Below are positions 22,737-31,979 of a stretch of 34,460 nucleotides of DNA, in pieces. The notes under the pieces are model-generated. The model did not search any database, was not told the origin of the DNA, and worked only from the letters and a program-made list of their open reading frames with translations. Within the stretch, counting starts at the first letter, position 1. Each line of letters begins with the position of its first letter. The position numbers and the translations under genes were made by a program. Source of the DNA: Bordetella parapertussis (GTDB taxonomy: Bacteria; Pseudomonadota; Gammaproteobacteria; Burkholderiales; SG8-41); assembly GCA_945906815.1 (NCBI GenBank), contig CAMDRT010000046.1, positions 1-34,460 of the forward strand, in the 5' to 3' direction.

Positions 22737-22877
22737 GTAGAATAGCCACTGGGGCCGGGTTTGCAGGCTGCTAGCGCATATCATAACTAAAACGTCGTAG
22801 GCCTTTACTGTGCATGACGCGATACGGGCGTCTACAGATAAGCATTTGTTTTTATGAATAAAACACACGAGGTGGGG

Positions 22878-25202
22878 ATGGACTCGCATCACAATGCTCA
22901 ATTATTCACGGTCGCTGGCGCGCGGCTTTCGCGGCTGGAAGACATGCGGCTGATCACCGGCAACGGCAAATATTCGTCAGACTGGAATGCGCCGGACCAG
23001 TTGCACGCGTGTTTTCTACGTTCAGATCGTGCGCACGCGATCATCCAGTCGATCAACAGCGACAAGGCGCGCGCCGCGAAAGGTGTGCTGGCGGTGTATA
23101 CCGGCGCTGATGCGCAGGCTGCCGGCTACCTGCGCCCGCCGAGTTTCCTGCCGCCCACCGGTAAGGGCGGCATGAAAGCGCGGGTGCCGGAGCGTCCGTG
23201 TCTGGCCATCGGCAAAGTGCGCTTTGTCGGCGACGCGGTGGCGATGGTGATCGCGCAATCGCATCTGGCCGCGCAGGATGCCTGTGAGCTGATCGAAGTG
23301 ATCTACGAGGATCTGCCCGCCATTGTTGATCCGCTAGCAGCGCTCGCGCCCGGCGCACCGCAGTTGCACGACGATGTGCCTGGCAACTGCCCGGTTGAGG
23401 CCGAAAGCGGCAACGAAGCTGCGGTGACCGAAGCCATAGCCCAGGCCGCGCACGTGACCCGGCTCACTGTCGATTGCACCCGAGTCACCGCCAGCCCGAT
23501 GGAGCCGCGCGCGGCGTTGATCGAGTATGTCGCTGCCGACGACAGCTACATCGTGCACACGCCCTCGCAGGGCGTTAACATGACGCGCAAGCAGTTTGCC
23601 ACCTATGCCAATCTCAGCGAAGACAAATTCCGCGTTGAAATCAAGGATGTCGGCGGCGGTTTTGGCCAGCGCAGCACGGTGTATCCGGAATATGTATCGA
23701 TGATGATCGCTGCCAAGGCGCTGCGCCGCCCGATCAAGTGGGTGTCCACGCGCACCGAGAGCTTTCTCACCGACACCCATGGCCGCGCCAACCTCATTAG
23801 CGCCACGCTGGCTATGGATAAAAACGCGCAGTTCACGGGCTTGCGCATCGACTGGATCACCGACCAGGGCGCGTATCTTTCGCCCACCGGTCCGGCAGGA
23901 CACATCCGCAACGGCAGCACGTGCATGAACGGTGTCTACAAAATTCCCGCGCTGTATGGGCATTTCAAAGTGGTAATGACCAACACCGGGTGGGTGGCAG
24001 CCTATCGCGGTGCGGGCCGCCCCGATATCGCCTACGCCATTGAGCGCGCGGTCGATGCTGCGGCACTCGAACTGAACATGGATCCGGCGGATCTGCGCCG
24101 CAGAAACTACATTCCTGCCAACGAATATCCGTACAAGTCCGCCACCGGTTCCACCATCGAAATGGCCGATCTGCCGGGGCTGTCGGTCAAGGCGCTGAAT
24201 CTGGCCGACTGGACGGGCTTCGAAGCGCGCCGCGCGGCCACTGCCAAAAAAGGCAAACTGCGCGGCATCGGCATGTCGGCGGTGATCGAACCCACTGGCG
24301 CGGGCACCTACCCCAGAGATGAAATCGACATCAGTGTCGATGCCCAGGGTGTAGTGACCTTGCACACCGTAGCGCACTCGCAGGGCCAGGGTCACGAAAC
24401 TTCATTTGCCATGGTGGCCGCCAACGCGCTGGGTATCGCCACCGAGCGCATCAAGGTACGCCAGGGCGACCCGGATCGCGCGCCGACGATGGTCGGTAAT
24501 CACTCCGGCGGTTCACGCACCATGGTGGGCGCCGGCACGGTGTGCCACATTGCCGCCCACAAGCTGATCGACGCCGGCAAATCGCTGGCGGCCGAAGACC
24601 TCGGGGTGGAGCCGTCGCAGGTGAGTTACAGCCAGGGTGAATTCTTTACCCCGGATAGCAAGAAAAAAATCACTCTCGCACAACTGGCGGCGAAAAAAAC
24701 GCTGGCTGCCAAAGGCGAAGGTACATTTACCTCAACCTTCCCCAATGGCTGCCATATCGCCGAAGTGGAAATCGATCCGGAAACCGGGGTCACCGAAATT
24801 GCGTCGTATCTGTCGGTGGATGACTGCGGCCATGTGGTGAGCCACACCATCGTCGAAGGCCAGATGCACGGCGCGGTGGTGCAGGGCATGGGCCAGGTGT
24901 TCGGCGAACACATCGTCTACGACAAGGATAGCGGGCAGATGATCACCGCCAGCTTCGGCGATTACATCATGCCGCGCGCGGGGCAGCTCAAAGCCATGCA
25001 GATGGAAGAATACACCACGCTGTCGAAGGTCGGCCCTCTGGGCATCAAGGGCATGGGCGAATCGGGCTGCACCGCGTCGCTGCCGGCGCTGGTCAACGCA
25101 GTGGTTAATGCGCTGGGGGTGAAACACCTGGATATGCCGCTCACGCCGTCGAAAGTGTGGAACACGATTCAACAATCCAAAGCGCAACCGGCAACCCACT
25201 AA
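22878..25202 (+). CDS. Molybdenum hydroxylase large subunit (xanthine dehydrogenase/aldehyde oxidase type)
   Basis: The molybdopterin-binding catalytic subunit, 774 aa from the ATG at 22878, preceded by GAGGTGGGG; an ATG at 22854 lacks a ribosome binding site. An a/b hammerhead domain spans about 20-140. Cofactor loops follow: VGGGFGQR (~258-265), AYRGAGRPD (~374-382), GQGHETSFA (~503) and the catalytic Glu E728 in KGMGESG. It lacks the AYRCSFR loop of true CO dehydrogenase, so it should hydroxylate an aldehyde or N-heteroaromatic ring using water. It is the first gene of an L-M-S operon; the medium subunit starts 9 bp later. The partners carry FAD and two 2Fe-2S clusters. No XdhC/CoxF-type maturation gene is in the window. 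Confidence 0.93.
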   Translation: MDSHHNAQLFTVAGARLSRLEDMRLITGNGKYSSDWNAPDQLHACFLRSDRAHAIIQSINSDKARAAKGVLAVYTGADAQAAGYLRPPSFLPPTGKGGMKARVPERPCLAIGKVRFVGDAVAMVIAQSHLAAQDACELIEVIYEDLPAIVDPLAALAPGAPQLHDDVPGNCPVEAESGNEAAVTEAIAQAAHVTRLTVDCTRVTASPMEPRAALIEYVAADDSYIVHTPSQGVNMTRKQFATYANLSEDKFRVEIKDVGGGFGQRSTVYPEYVSMMIAAKALRRPIKWVSTRTESFLTDTHGRANLISATLAMDKNAQFTGLRIDWITDQGAYLSPTGPAGHIRNGSTCMNGVYKIPALYGHFKVVMTNTGWVAAYRGAGRPDIAYAIERAVDAAALELNMDPADLRRRNYIPANEYPYKSATGSTIEMADLPGLSVKALNLADWTGFEARRAATAKKGKLRGIGMSAVIEPTGAGTYPRDEIDISVDAQGVVTLHTVAHSQGQGHETSFAMVAANALGIATERIKVRQGDPDRAPTMVGNHSGGSRTMVGAGTVCHIAAHKLIDAGKSLAAEDLGVEPSQVSYSQGEFFTPDSKKKITLAQLAAKKTLAAKGEGTFTSTFPNGCHIAEVEIDPETGVTEIASYLSVDDCGHVVSHTIVEGQMHGAVVQGMGQVFGEHIVYDKDSGQMITASFGDYIMPRAGQLKAMQMEEYTTLSKVGPLGIKGMGESGCTASLPALVNAVVNALGVKHLDMPLTPSKVWNTIQQSKAQPATH

Positions 25203-25211
25203 GGACTGACC

Positions 25212-26021
25212 ATGCATACCTTCAGTTACGTCAAAGCAACATCCCTCAAACAGGCCGGCGAACTGCTGGCGGCCCATGCCGACGCCAAGCTCCTTTCCGG
25301 CGGCATGACCCTGATTCCCACTTTGAAAGCGCGCTTGGCACAGCCTTCGCACCTGATCGACATTGGGGGCATCGCAGAGCTAGCCGGCATCGCAGCCAAA
25401 GACGGCAAGCTCACCATCGGCGCGGCCACCAAACATGTGGAAGTCGCCACATCGGCGGTGGTTAAAAAAGCCATACCCGCACTCGCCTATTTGGCGAGCC
25501 AGATCGGCGATCCGCAAGTGCGCAACCGCGGCACTATTGGCGGCTCACTGGCGAACAATGATCCCGCGGCGGATTACCCGTCAGCCGCATTGTCGTTGGG
25601 TGCCACCATCGTCACCAACCAACGCGAAATCGCGGCGGATGATTACTTTCAGGGCTTGTTCGCCACGGCACTCGGCGCCGACGAGATGATCGTCAAGATC
25701 GTGTTTCCGGTGCCCGCCAAAGCGGCCTACGAAAAATTTCCGCATCCGGCATCGGGTTACGCGATGGCGGGCGCATTTGTTTCGCAGAATGCCAAAGGCG
25801 TGCGCGTCGCCATCACCGGCGCGGGGCCGGGCGTGTTTCGCTGGCAAGAGGCGGAAGCAGCACTCGGCAAGAAACTCGCCGCGGCCTCAGTCGAAGGACT
25901 TAACGTCGATGCCACCGATCTTAACGAAGACATGCACGGCACTAAAGAATACCGTGCCAATCTCGCCAAGGTGATGACCAAACGGGCCGTTACCAAAATC
26001 GCACAACCCTCCGGAAAATAA
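25212..26021 (+). CDS. Molybdenum hydroxylase FAD subunit (CoxM-like)
   Basis: The FAD-binding medium subunit, 269 aa, a little short for the family (~285). FAD motifs: LLSGGMTLIP (AGGQSLLP-like) at about 27-36, and QVRNRGTIGGSLANNDPAADYP near 100. It passes electrons from the iron-sulfur subunit to the final acceptor. AAGGA lies before the ATG; the stop is 2 bp before the next ATG, so the three subunits are tightly coupled. Confidence 0.93.
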   Translation: MHTFSYVKATSLKQAGELLAAHADAKLLSGGMTLIPTLKARLAQPSHLIDIGGIAELAGIAAKDGKLTIGAATKHVEVATSAVVKKAIPALAYLASQIGDPQVRNRGTIGGSLANNDPAADYPSAALSLGATIVTNQREIAADDYFQGLFATALGADEMIVKIVFPVPAKAAYEKFPHPASGYAMAGAFVSQNAKGVRVAITGAGPGVFRWQEAEAALGKKLAAASVEGLNVDATDLNEDMHGTKEYRANLAKVMTKRAVTKIAQPSGK

Positions 26022-26023
26022 TC

Positions 26024-26494
<471 letters not shown>

Positions 26495-26497
26495 TAT

Positions 26498-27466
26498 TTA
26501 GAGCTTGAGCTCCAGGCGCCGCACGATCTCACCTTCCTCCTCGTACATCTTGCGGGCGAGCTTGGCGTAGTCCTCGCCGCTGAGATAGGCATTCTCCTGA
26601 TCGAGGCGGTCGAGCGTTTTCTGGAACTCGGGGTCTTCGAGCGCTTTCTTGAGCGCGTCGTGGAGAATGCGCACGGTGCGCGGATCCATGCCCTTGGGGC
26701 CGGCGATGCCGTAGGGCGAGGTTTGCACGATCGGGTAGCCCAGTTCCTTGAGCGTCGGCACGGTCGGCCAGCGCTTGGTGCGTTTTTCGCCCCAGGTGAC
26801 CAGCAGGCGCAAGCGCCCGGCGTCGACCATCTCACCCCAGCCTGTCGAATCTGCCGTCGCGTTGACGTGGCCGCCCATCACCGCCGCACCGTTCTCCGCG
26901 TAGCCCTTGAACGGTACTTGCAGCCATTGGATGCCGTCACGGCGCGCGATCTCTTCCATGGTGATATGCAGGCTGGTGCCATGTCCGGGGCTGCCGTAGG
27001 TCACCTTGCCCGGGTTCGCCTTGGCGTGGGCGATGAATTCCTGCCAGGTTTTCCACGGCGCATCCGCTCGCACCACGACGCCGAAGGTGTATCCGGTCAG
27101 ATGGATGATCCAGGTAAAGTCGGTCAGCGGCTGAAACGCCGTCTTCGTCATGTGCGGATAGCGGAAAACCGTGATCGGCATCTGCGCAATCGTGTAGCCG
27201 TCGGGTCGCGAATTGTTTGCCATGTAGGAGGGGCCTAGCGTGCCCGCGACGCCCGCGCGGTTTTCGATCACTATGCGTTGACTCAGGGTGCGGCCAGCGA
27301 TCTCGCCGAGTATGCGCATCGCCACGTCGGTGCTGCCACCCGCCGGCCACGGCACGATCAGCGTGATGGGGCGTTCGGGGTAGCCTTGGGCGCGTACGGG
27401 TGCCGTCAGCAGTGTCGGCGTGAGCAGGCTCGCCGCCAGCAGGATTAGTTGTCGACGCGATGGCAT
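26498..27466 (-). CDS. Bug/TctC-family receptor (6), possible Tat signal
   Basis: A 322-aa periplasmic binding protein from the ATG at 27466, which has GAGGAG about 9 nt upstream and agrees with the promoter at 27508-27536. The N-terminus MPSRRQLILLAASLLT has a twin arginine before a hydrophobic core and a Q-GYP cleavage region, compatible with Tat export of a folded protein. Marks: YPERPITLIVPWPAGGSTDVAMRIL, IENRAGVAGTLGPSYMANNSRPDGYTIA and QVPFKGYAENGAAVMGGHVNA. The frame to 27499 would start almost at the predicted transcript start. It is convergent with the hydroxylase operon and divergent from the flavoprotein gene. Confidence 0.92.
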   Translation of the reverse strand: MPSRRQLILLAASLLTPTLLTAPVRAQGYPERPITLIVPWPAGGSTDVAMRILGEIAGRTLSQRIVIENRAGVAGTLGPSYMANNSRPDGYTIAQMPITVFRYPHMTKTAFQPLTDFTWIIHLTGYTFGVVVRADAPWKTWQEFIAHAKANPGKVTYGSPGHGTSLHITMEEIARRDGIQWLQVPFKGYAENGAAVMGGHVNATADSTGWGEMVDAGRLRLLVTWGEKRTKRWPTVPTLKELGYPIVQTSPYGIAGPKGMDPRTVRILHDALKKALEDPEFQKTLDRLDQENAYLSGEDYAKLARKMYEEEGEIVRRLELKL

Positions 27467-27507
27467 GATGCGTTTCTCCTCAGGCGGCAGGGTGGTCACG
27501 AACGGGC

Positions 27508-27536
27508 AATATAGCCACCGGCGGTAGAGCAGTCAA
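27508..27536 (-). promoter_or_regulatory. Sigma70 promoter of Bug receptor 6
   Basis: On the minus strand: TTGACT (27536-27531), a 17-nt spacer, TATATT (27513-27508), five of six matches in each box. The predicted start near 27501 gives a leader of about 35 nt. A perfect palindrome CCGTTA-GAA-TAACGG (27544-27558) sits just upstream and could be an operator shared with the divergent flavoprotein gene. Confidence 0.6.
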
Positions 27537-27625
27537 TCAACAACCGTTAGAATAACGGCAGCGGTGCGTCGTGTCCCGCTGGTGAAGGCGCGCTAAAGCG
27601 CATACCCAACCACAGGATTACCCAG

Positions 27626-29074
27626 ATGCCAGACTTTGATGTCATTGTCGTCGGCTGCGGAATCGCCGGCCTTGCGGCGGCGGTCGCCGCGCAGCAAGGC
27701 GGCGCGCGCGTCATCGTGCTGGAGCGTGCGCCGATAGACGAACGGGGCGGCAACACGCGTTACACCGGCGCGTGGCTGCGCATGAAAAGCGTGGATGAAG
27801 TGTCGGATGATTTCATCGAACACTTCGCCGCGAACGCGGGCGGCTATCTCGATCCCTCGCTGGTGCATCTCACCGCCAAGGACCGTGAAAATTGGCCGCC
27901 CACGCTGCGCGCGATGAGTTTTGCCGATCCGGAAGTGGTGGCGACGTTCGCCGAGGAAGCGCCGCGCACGCTGCAATGGTTGCAGGGTTTCGGTGTGCGT
28001 TTCGAGAAACTGGCAACGCCCTTCCTCACCGCAGTGCAGCCGCGCATCGCACCGCATGGCGGCGGATACGCGCTGGTGGAAGCGTTAGCCGCTGAGTTTG
28101 AAGCCAAGGGCGGCGTCATGCATTACGACACCGCCGCGCAAGCGTTGATACAAAATGATGAGGGCGAAGTCGTGGGTGTGCGTGCCACCGGCCCGCGCAA
28201 CAAGCCGCTTGCCTATCGCGGCGGCGCGGTGATCCTCGGTTGCGGCGGTTTTGAAGGCAACGCCGAGATGATGAGCCGCTACCTCGGGCCGCGCTCGCTG
28301 TATCTGCGCTCGATGTCCAGAGGCTGCCACTACAACAAGGGCGAAGGCATCGCGATGGCGCTGGCGATAGGTGCGGCGCCCTGCGGGGACTTTGGCAGTT
28401 TTCACGCCTCGCCGATGGATCCGCGCTCGGATCGCGCCGGGCCGTCGATTTATATTTACCCGCAGGGCATCCTCGTGAATCAGCAGGGTCAGCGCTTTGT
28501 CGATGAGGGGCCGGGGCCGACCGATGAAACCTACGAAGGCGTGACGCGCGAAATCAACGCGCAGCCGGGCGGCATTGCCTACGCCATACTCGACACCACG
28601 CTGGCGAAGGTCGAGCATCCCGAGTCGGTGGTGCGCAGCGAAGTGCCGCCGTATCAGTCCGACACGCTCGCGGGCCTCGCTGCACAATTGAAGATTCCCG
28701 CCGATGTGCTCGAAGCTACAGTTGCGGCCTACAACCAGGCCTGCGTGCCGGGACGCTACAACGAAGCCGCGATGGATGGCCTCGCCACGCGCGGCATCGC
28801 ACCGCGCAAATCCAACTGGGCGCGGCCGATCCAGGCGCCGCCGTACATCGCGTATCCGATTATCTCGTCGATGGTGCTGACATTTGGCGGACTCAAAGTG
28901 ACGCCACGCGCGCAAGTGGTCAACCAGCAGGGCGATGTGATCCCGGGCCTGTATGCGGCGGGCGAGACGATGGGTTTGTATTACCGCTCGTATACCGGTG
29001 CAACTTCGGTGTTGAAGGGGGCGGTGTTTGGGAGGCTGGCAGGAATGGATGCCGCACAAGGTCTGCGTGCCTGA
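27626..29074 (+). CDS. FAD-dependent dehydrogenase, TcuA/fumarate-reductase flavoprotein-like
   Basis: A 482-aa flavoprotein. The FAD dinucleotide fold is at the N-terminus (VIVVGCGIAGLAAAVAAQQGG, then the ERAP end-of-strand acid), followed by GGNTRYTGAW, a GGAVILGCGGFEGN strand, and a C-terminal FAD motif (VIPGLYAAGETMGLYYRSYTGATSVLKGAVFGRLAG). This is the fumarate reductase/succinate dehydrogenase/3-ketosteroid-dehydrogenase clan, closest in pattern to tricarballylate dehydrogenase TcuA. It probably oxidises a C-C bond next to a carboxylate. Tcu systems import tricarballylate, and Bug receptors flank this gene on both sides, which fits. No TcuB electron-transfer gene is present. The ribosome binding site is weak. 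Confidence 0.87.
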   Translation: MPDFDVIVVGCGIAGLAAAVAAQQGGARVIVLERAPIDERGGNTRYTGAWLRMKSVDEVSDDFIEHFAANAGGYLDPSLVHLTAKDRENWPPTLRAMSFADPEVVATFAEEAPRTLQWLQGFGVRFEKLATPFLTAVQPRIAPHGGGYALVEALAAEFEAKGGVMHYDTAAQALIQNDEGEVVGVRATGPRNKPLAYRGGAVILGCGGFEGNAEMMSRYLGPRSLYLRSMSRGCHYNKGEGIAMALAIGAAPCGDFGSFHASPMDPRSDRAGPSIYIYPQGILVNQQGQRFVDEGPGPTDETYEGVTREINAQPGGIAYAILDTTLAKVEHPESVVRSEVPPYQSDTLAGLAAQLKIPADVLEATVAAYNQACVPGRYNEAAMDGLATRGIAPRKSNWARPIQAPPYIAYPIISSMVLTFGGLKVTPRAQVVNQQGDVIPGLYAAGETMGLYYRSYTGATSVLKGAVFGRLAGMDAAQGLRA

Positions 29075-29089
29075 GAATATCCCCTACCC

Positions 29090-30076
29090 CTAATCCACTT
29101 TTGCCCCAGAGTCCTTCACCAGCTTCGACCACTTGGCCAATTCGGATACCGTGTAGTCGTTGAATTCCTTCACGCTCATCTGGCCGATGTCGAGCCCAAT
29201 GGCGGTGAATCGCTGCCGCGTATCGGCGTCTTTCAGAATGGCGGTGGTGACGTGGTACAGCTTATCCACCACCGGGGCCGGTATGCCGGCCGGGCCGCTT
29301 AACCCCCACCAAGGCTTGATCTCAAAACCGGGAATGGTGTCGGCAATCGGCGGCACTTCCGGCGCCAGTGCGCTACGGCTACGCGTTGCCACGCCCAATG
29401 CGCGCAGCCTGCCTTCCTTCACATAGGGGTAAATCACCGGCACGTGGTAGAAGCTCGCGAATACCTGGCCGCCGACCAGATCGGTGAGGCCCTGTGAAAA
29501 GTTCTTATAGGGCACGTGCGTGATGTTGATACCGGCAACCGACTTAAGCAGTTCGCCAGCCATATGCGGTGACGTGCCGGAACCGGCGGAGATGTATGTG
29601 AGCTTGCCCGGATTGGCTTTTGCGTATGTAATCAACTCCGTCATGTTGCGCACCGGTACTTTGGGGTTGACCACCAGCATATTCGACGCTGAGGTGAGCA
29701 GCGTGATATGCGTAAAATCCTTGATGGCGTCGAACGGCAGGCGCCCGTAGAGCGCGGGGTTGGTGGCATGCACCGCGCTGGTGGACAGCGTGATGGTGTA
29801 ACCATCGGGCGCCGCGCGCGCCACCAGCTCGCCGGCGATGTTGCCGGCAGCGCCCGCACGGTTATCGACGATGATAGTCTGCCCCAGTGCGTCACCGAGC
29901 TTTTGCGCGTAGAGGCGCGCCAGCACGTCGGTGGTGGACCCGGTGGAATAGGGCACTACAAGGCGGATGGGTTTGGTGGGGTAGCCTTGAGCGTGGACAG
30001 GAGCCGCACCGGCAAACATCAACGTGGCTGCGACGCAGGGTAAGCGAAATGAAGTAATGAAGCGCTGGGTATACAA
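29090..30076 (-). CDS. Bug/TctC-family receptor (7)
   Basis: A 328-aa periplasmic binding protein. I prefer the TTG at 30076: GGAG lies 6 nt upstream and the protein then starts with a clean signal peptide (MYTQRFITSFRLPCVAATLMFAG..., cleavage near HAQ). A GTG at 30127 would add 17 residues and has no ribosome binding site. Marks: YPTKPIRLVVPYSTGSTTDVLARLY, VDNRAGAAGNIAGELVARAAPDGYTITL, THVPYKNFSQGLTDLVGGQV and GRLRALGVATRSRSALAPEVPP. Convergent with the flavoprotein gene, 15 bp apart. Confidence 0.92.
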   Translation of the reverse strand: MYTQRFITSFRLPCVAATLMFAGAAPVHAQGYPTKPIRLVVPYSTGSTTDVLARLYAQKLGDALGQTIIVDNRAGAAGNIAGELVARAAPDGYTITLSTSAVHATNPALYGRLPFDAIKDFTHITLLTSASNMLVVNPKVPVRNMTELITYAKANPGKLTYISAGSGTSPHMAGELLKSVAGINITHVPYKNFSQGLTDLVGGQVFASFYHVPVIYPYVKEGRLRALGVATRSRSALAPEVPPIADTIPGFEIKPWWGLSGPAGIPAPVVDKLYHVTTAILKDADTRQRFTAIGLDIGQMSVKEFNDYTVSELAKWSKLVKDSGAKVD

Positions 30077-30157
30077 GTGATTCTCCAAGAGCCGGATGTT
30101 GTCGAAATTTCTGTGAAATCTTCTCACTTGCAGGCCATCACGCGCTGCCCGCTCACT

Positions 30158-31192
30158 TCACTCTAGTTCCGCCCTGACGATGGCTGCGCCTTCAGCCATC
30201 GCTTTCAGTTTGCCCAATGCCACCTCGCGCGGCAAATATTTCATGCCGCAGTCGGGCGCTGCGATCAGGCGCTCGGCGTTCACGTGCTTCAAGCCATTGC
30301 GTATACGCCCTGCAATCTCCTGCGCGCTTTCAACGCGCGCGCTGCCCAGATCAATGACGCCGAGCAGAATCGTCTTGTTCGACAGTTCCTTCAACATGCC
30401 CAGTTCGAGCGCGGGTTGCGCGCACTCGATTGAAATCTGCTGGGCCGTGCTGTCGGCCAACTCGGTTAGAAACGAGTAACCCGTAGGTTTTTGCCCGGGC
30501 ACTACCGCCGCATAACCAAAGCACAGATGCACCACGGTGGTTACCGTCACGCCCCGCAACGCACGATTGATTGCCTTGACCGCAAAGCGCCGCGCGGCGT
30601 GTGGGTCGTTGCGCAGCCACGGCTCGTCGATCTGGATCACATCCGCCCCCGCGGCCTGCAAGTCCAGCGCTTCCGCGTTGACGGCCTCGGCAAATGCCAT
30701 GGCCATTTCTTCCTTGTCGCGGTAGAAGTCGCCCGCCGCTTGCTGCGCCATGGTGAACGGGCCGGGCAGCGTGATTTTGATTTTGCGTTCGCTGTTGGCG
30801 CGCAGGAATTGCAGGTCGTGCACCGTCACCGCATGGCGCCGGCGTATCGGCGCAAACACGCGCGGCACCTCGGTCCGGCGGCCGGCCGCGTTGGTGATGA
30901 CGACCGGGCGCTCCATATCCACGCCGTCGAGCGCGGCCACGAAATAGTTTGAGTAACTTTCACGGCGGCACTCGCCATCGGTGATGATGTCGATGCCGGC
31001 GCGCTCCATATCGCGAATCGCTAGGCGCGTGGCGTCGTCCTGCGCCCCTTGCAAATGTTCGGCGGGAATGCGCCACAGTTCATGCAGATTGACACGCGGC
31101 ACGCCCTTTGAGAGCAATGCGCGATCCACCAGCCAGTCGGGCTGCGGATAACTGCCTACTACCGTGGTTGGAATGAGCGGGGAGTGTTTCAT
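30158..31192 (-). CDS. Cobalamin-independent methionine synthase C-domain-like protein
   Basis: A stand-alone 344-aa version of the catalytic (C-terminal) half of MetE; full MetE is about 750 aa. Zinc ligands are visible as H222-x-C224 (VVHLCFG) and C315 (APDCGMKYL). Also seen: TTVVGSYPQPDWL at the N-terminus, GPFTM (144-148) and the DEP motif at 189-191. MetE-type domains activate a thiol on zinc for methyl or alkyl transfer. Without the N-terminal domain, methyl-tetrahydrofolate use is uncertain, and many such short proteins have other alkyl donors or roles in catabolism. Followed on the same strand by Bug receptor 7 (81 bp). Confidence 0.88.
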   Translation of the reverse strand: MKHSPLIPTTVVGSYPQPDWLVDRALLSKGVPRVNLHELWRIPAEHLQGAQDDATRLAIRDMERAGIDIITDGECRRESYSNYFVAALDGVDMERPVVITNAAGRRTEVPRVFAPIRRRHAVTVHDLQFLRANSERKIKITLPGPFTMAQQAAGDFYRDKEEMAMAFAEAVNAEALDLQAAGADVIQIDEPWLRNDPHAARRFAVKAINRALRGVTVTTVVHLCFGYAAVVPGQKPTGYSFLTELADSTAQQISIECAQPALELGMLKELSNKTILLGVIDLGSARVESAQEIAGRIRNGLKHVNAERLIAAPDCGMKYLPREVALGKLKAMAEGAAIVRAELE

Positions 31193-31237
31193 GGGTACAT
31201 GGCGTGGTAGTCGAATTTCCTCGGCCCGATCCGCCGC

Positions 31238-31894
31238 TTAACCTTGCGCCACAATCTCTGCCGTCCGCTTCGCATTCACCTTGATCACATGCTCTTGATA
31301 CGCCGGGCGCGCCGCCAGCCGCTCATACCAGGCGCGCACGTTGGGATGCGCGGGCAGCGCTTCCTTGGGTGTCCAGTGGAACCACCGGTGCGTCAGAGAG
31401 CCGGAGGGGATGTCTGCCATGGTGAAATGGTCGCCGCACAGGTACTGCCTGCCGGCAAGATGCCGTTCGAGGATGTTCAGCCACGGCACCTGGGCCTTGG
31501 CCGCGGCAAGAATAGCGTTGCGGTTTCTCTTGTCCGCAGGGCCGAAATAATGCTGCAGATAGACGCTGTTGAACTGTGCGAAGTTGAGCGAGCTCCAGTC
31601 CATCCATTTTTCCGCGTCGGCGCGGCCGCGCGGTGTGTCCGGGCATAGATTGCCGAGACTGTGCTTCATGCACAGATAACGCACCACCGCGCCCGATTCC
31701 CACAGTGTCCAGCCGTCTTCCTCTTCGAGCGTCGGCAGCCGTCCGTTGGGGTTTTTGCGCCGGTACTCCGCGTCGTCATTGCCGCCGAACTCGCCGCCCC
31801 AGTCGATGCGCTCGTGCGCAAGCCCGATCTCGCCGATGCACCACATGGCCTTGATGACGTTCGAGCCGTCCGCGCGCCCCCATATTTTGAACAT
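31238..31894 (-). CDS. Glutathione S-transferase family protein
   Basis: A cytoplasmic 218-aa GST. Thioredoxin-fold N-domain at 1-80 with a likely catalytic Ser (GRADGSNVIKAMW, S11), cis-Pro in NPNGRLPTLEEED, and the glutathione-binding ESGAVVRYL. All-helical C-domain with HFTMADIPSG (N-capping box). It conjugates or isomerises with glutathione; the subtype is close to general bacterial GSTs, and an isomerase role in a catabolic pathway is possible. AAGGAGGCGAC precedes the ATG, a strong ribosome binding site. It is in line with the MetE-like gene. Confidence 0.92.
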   Translation of the reverse strand: MFKIWGRADGSNVIKAMWCIGEIGLAHERIDWGGEFGGNDDAEYRRKNPNGRLPTLEEEDGWTLWESGAVVRYLCMKHSLGNLCPDTPRGRADAEKWMDWSSLNFAQFNSVYLQHYFGPADKRNRNAILAAAKAQVPWLNILERHLAGRQYLCGDHFTMADIPSGSLTHRWFHWTPKEALPAHPNVRAWYERLAARPAYQEHVIKVNAKRTAEIVAQG

Positions 31895-31979
31895 GTCGCC
31901 TCCTTACCTTGGTTGTTGGATTGCCGTGCAGTATAGCCAACGCGTGTTTCGCCTGCGTCCCGTATGCTGCGGTTTCTAT

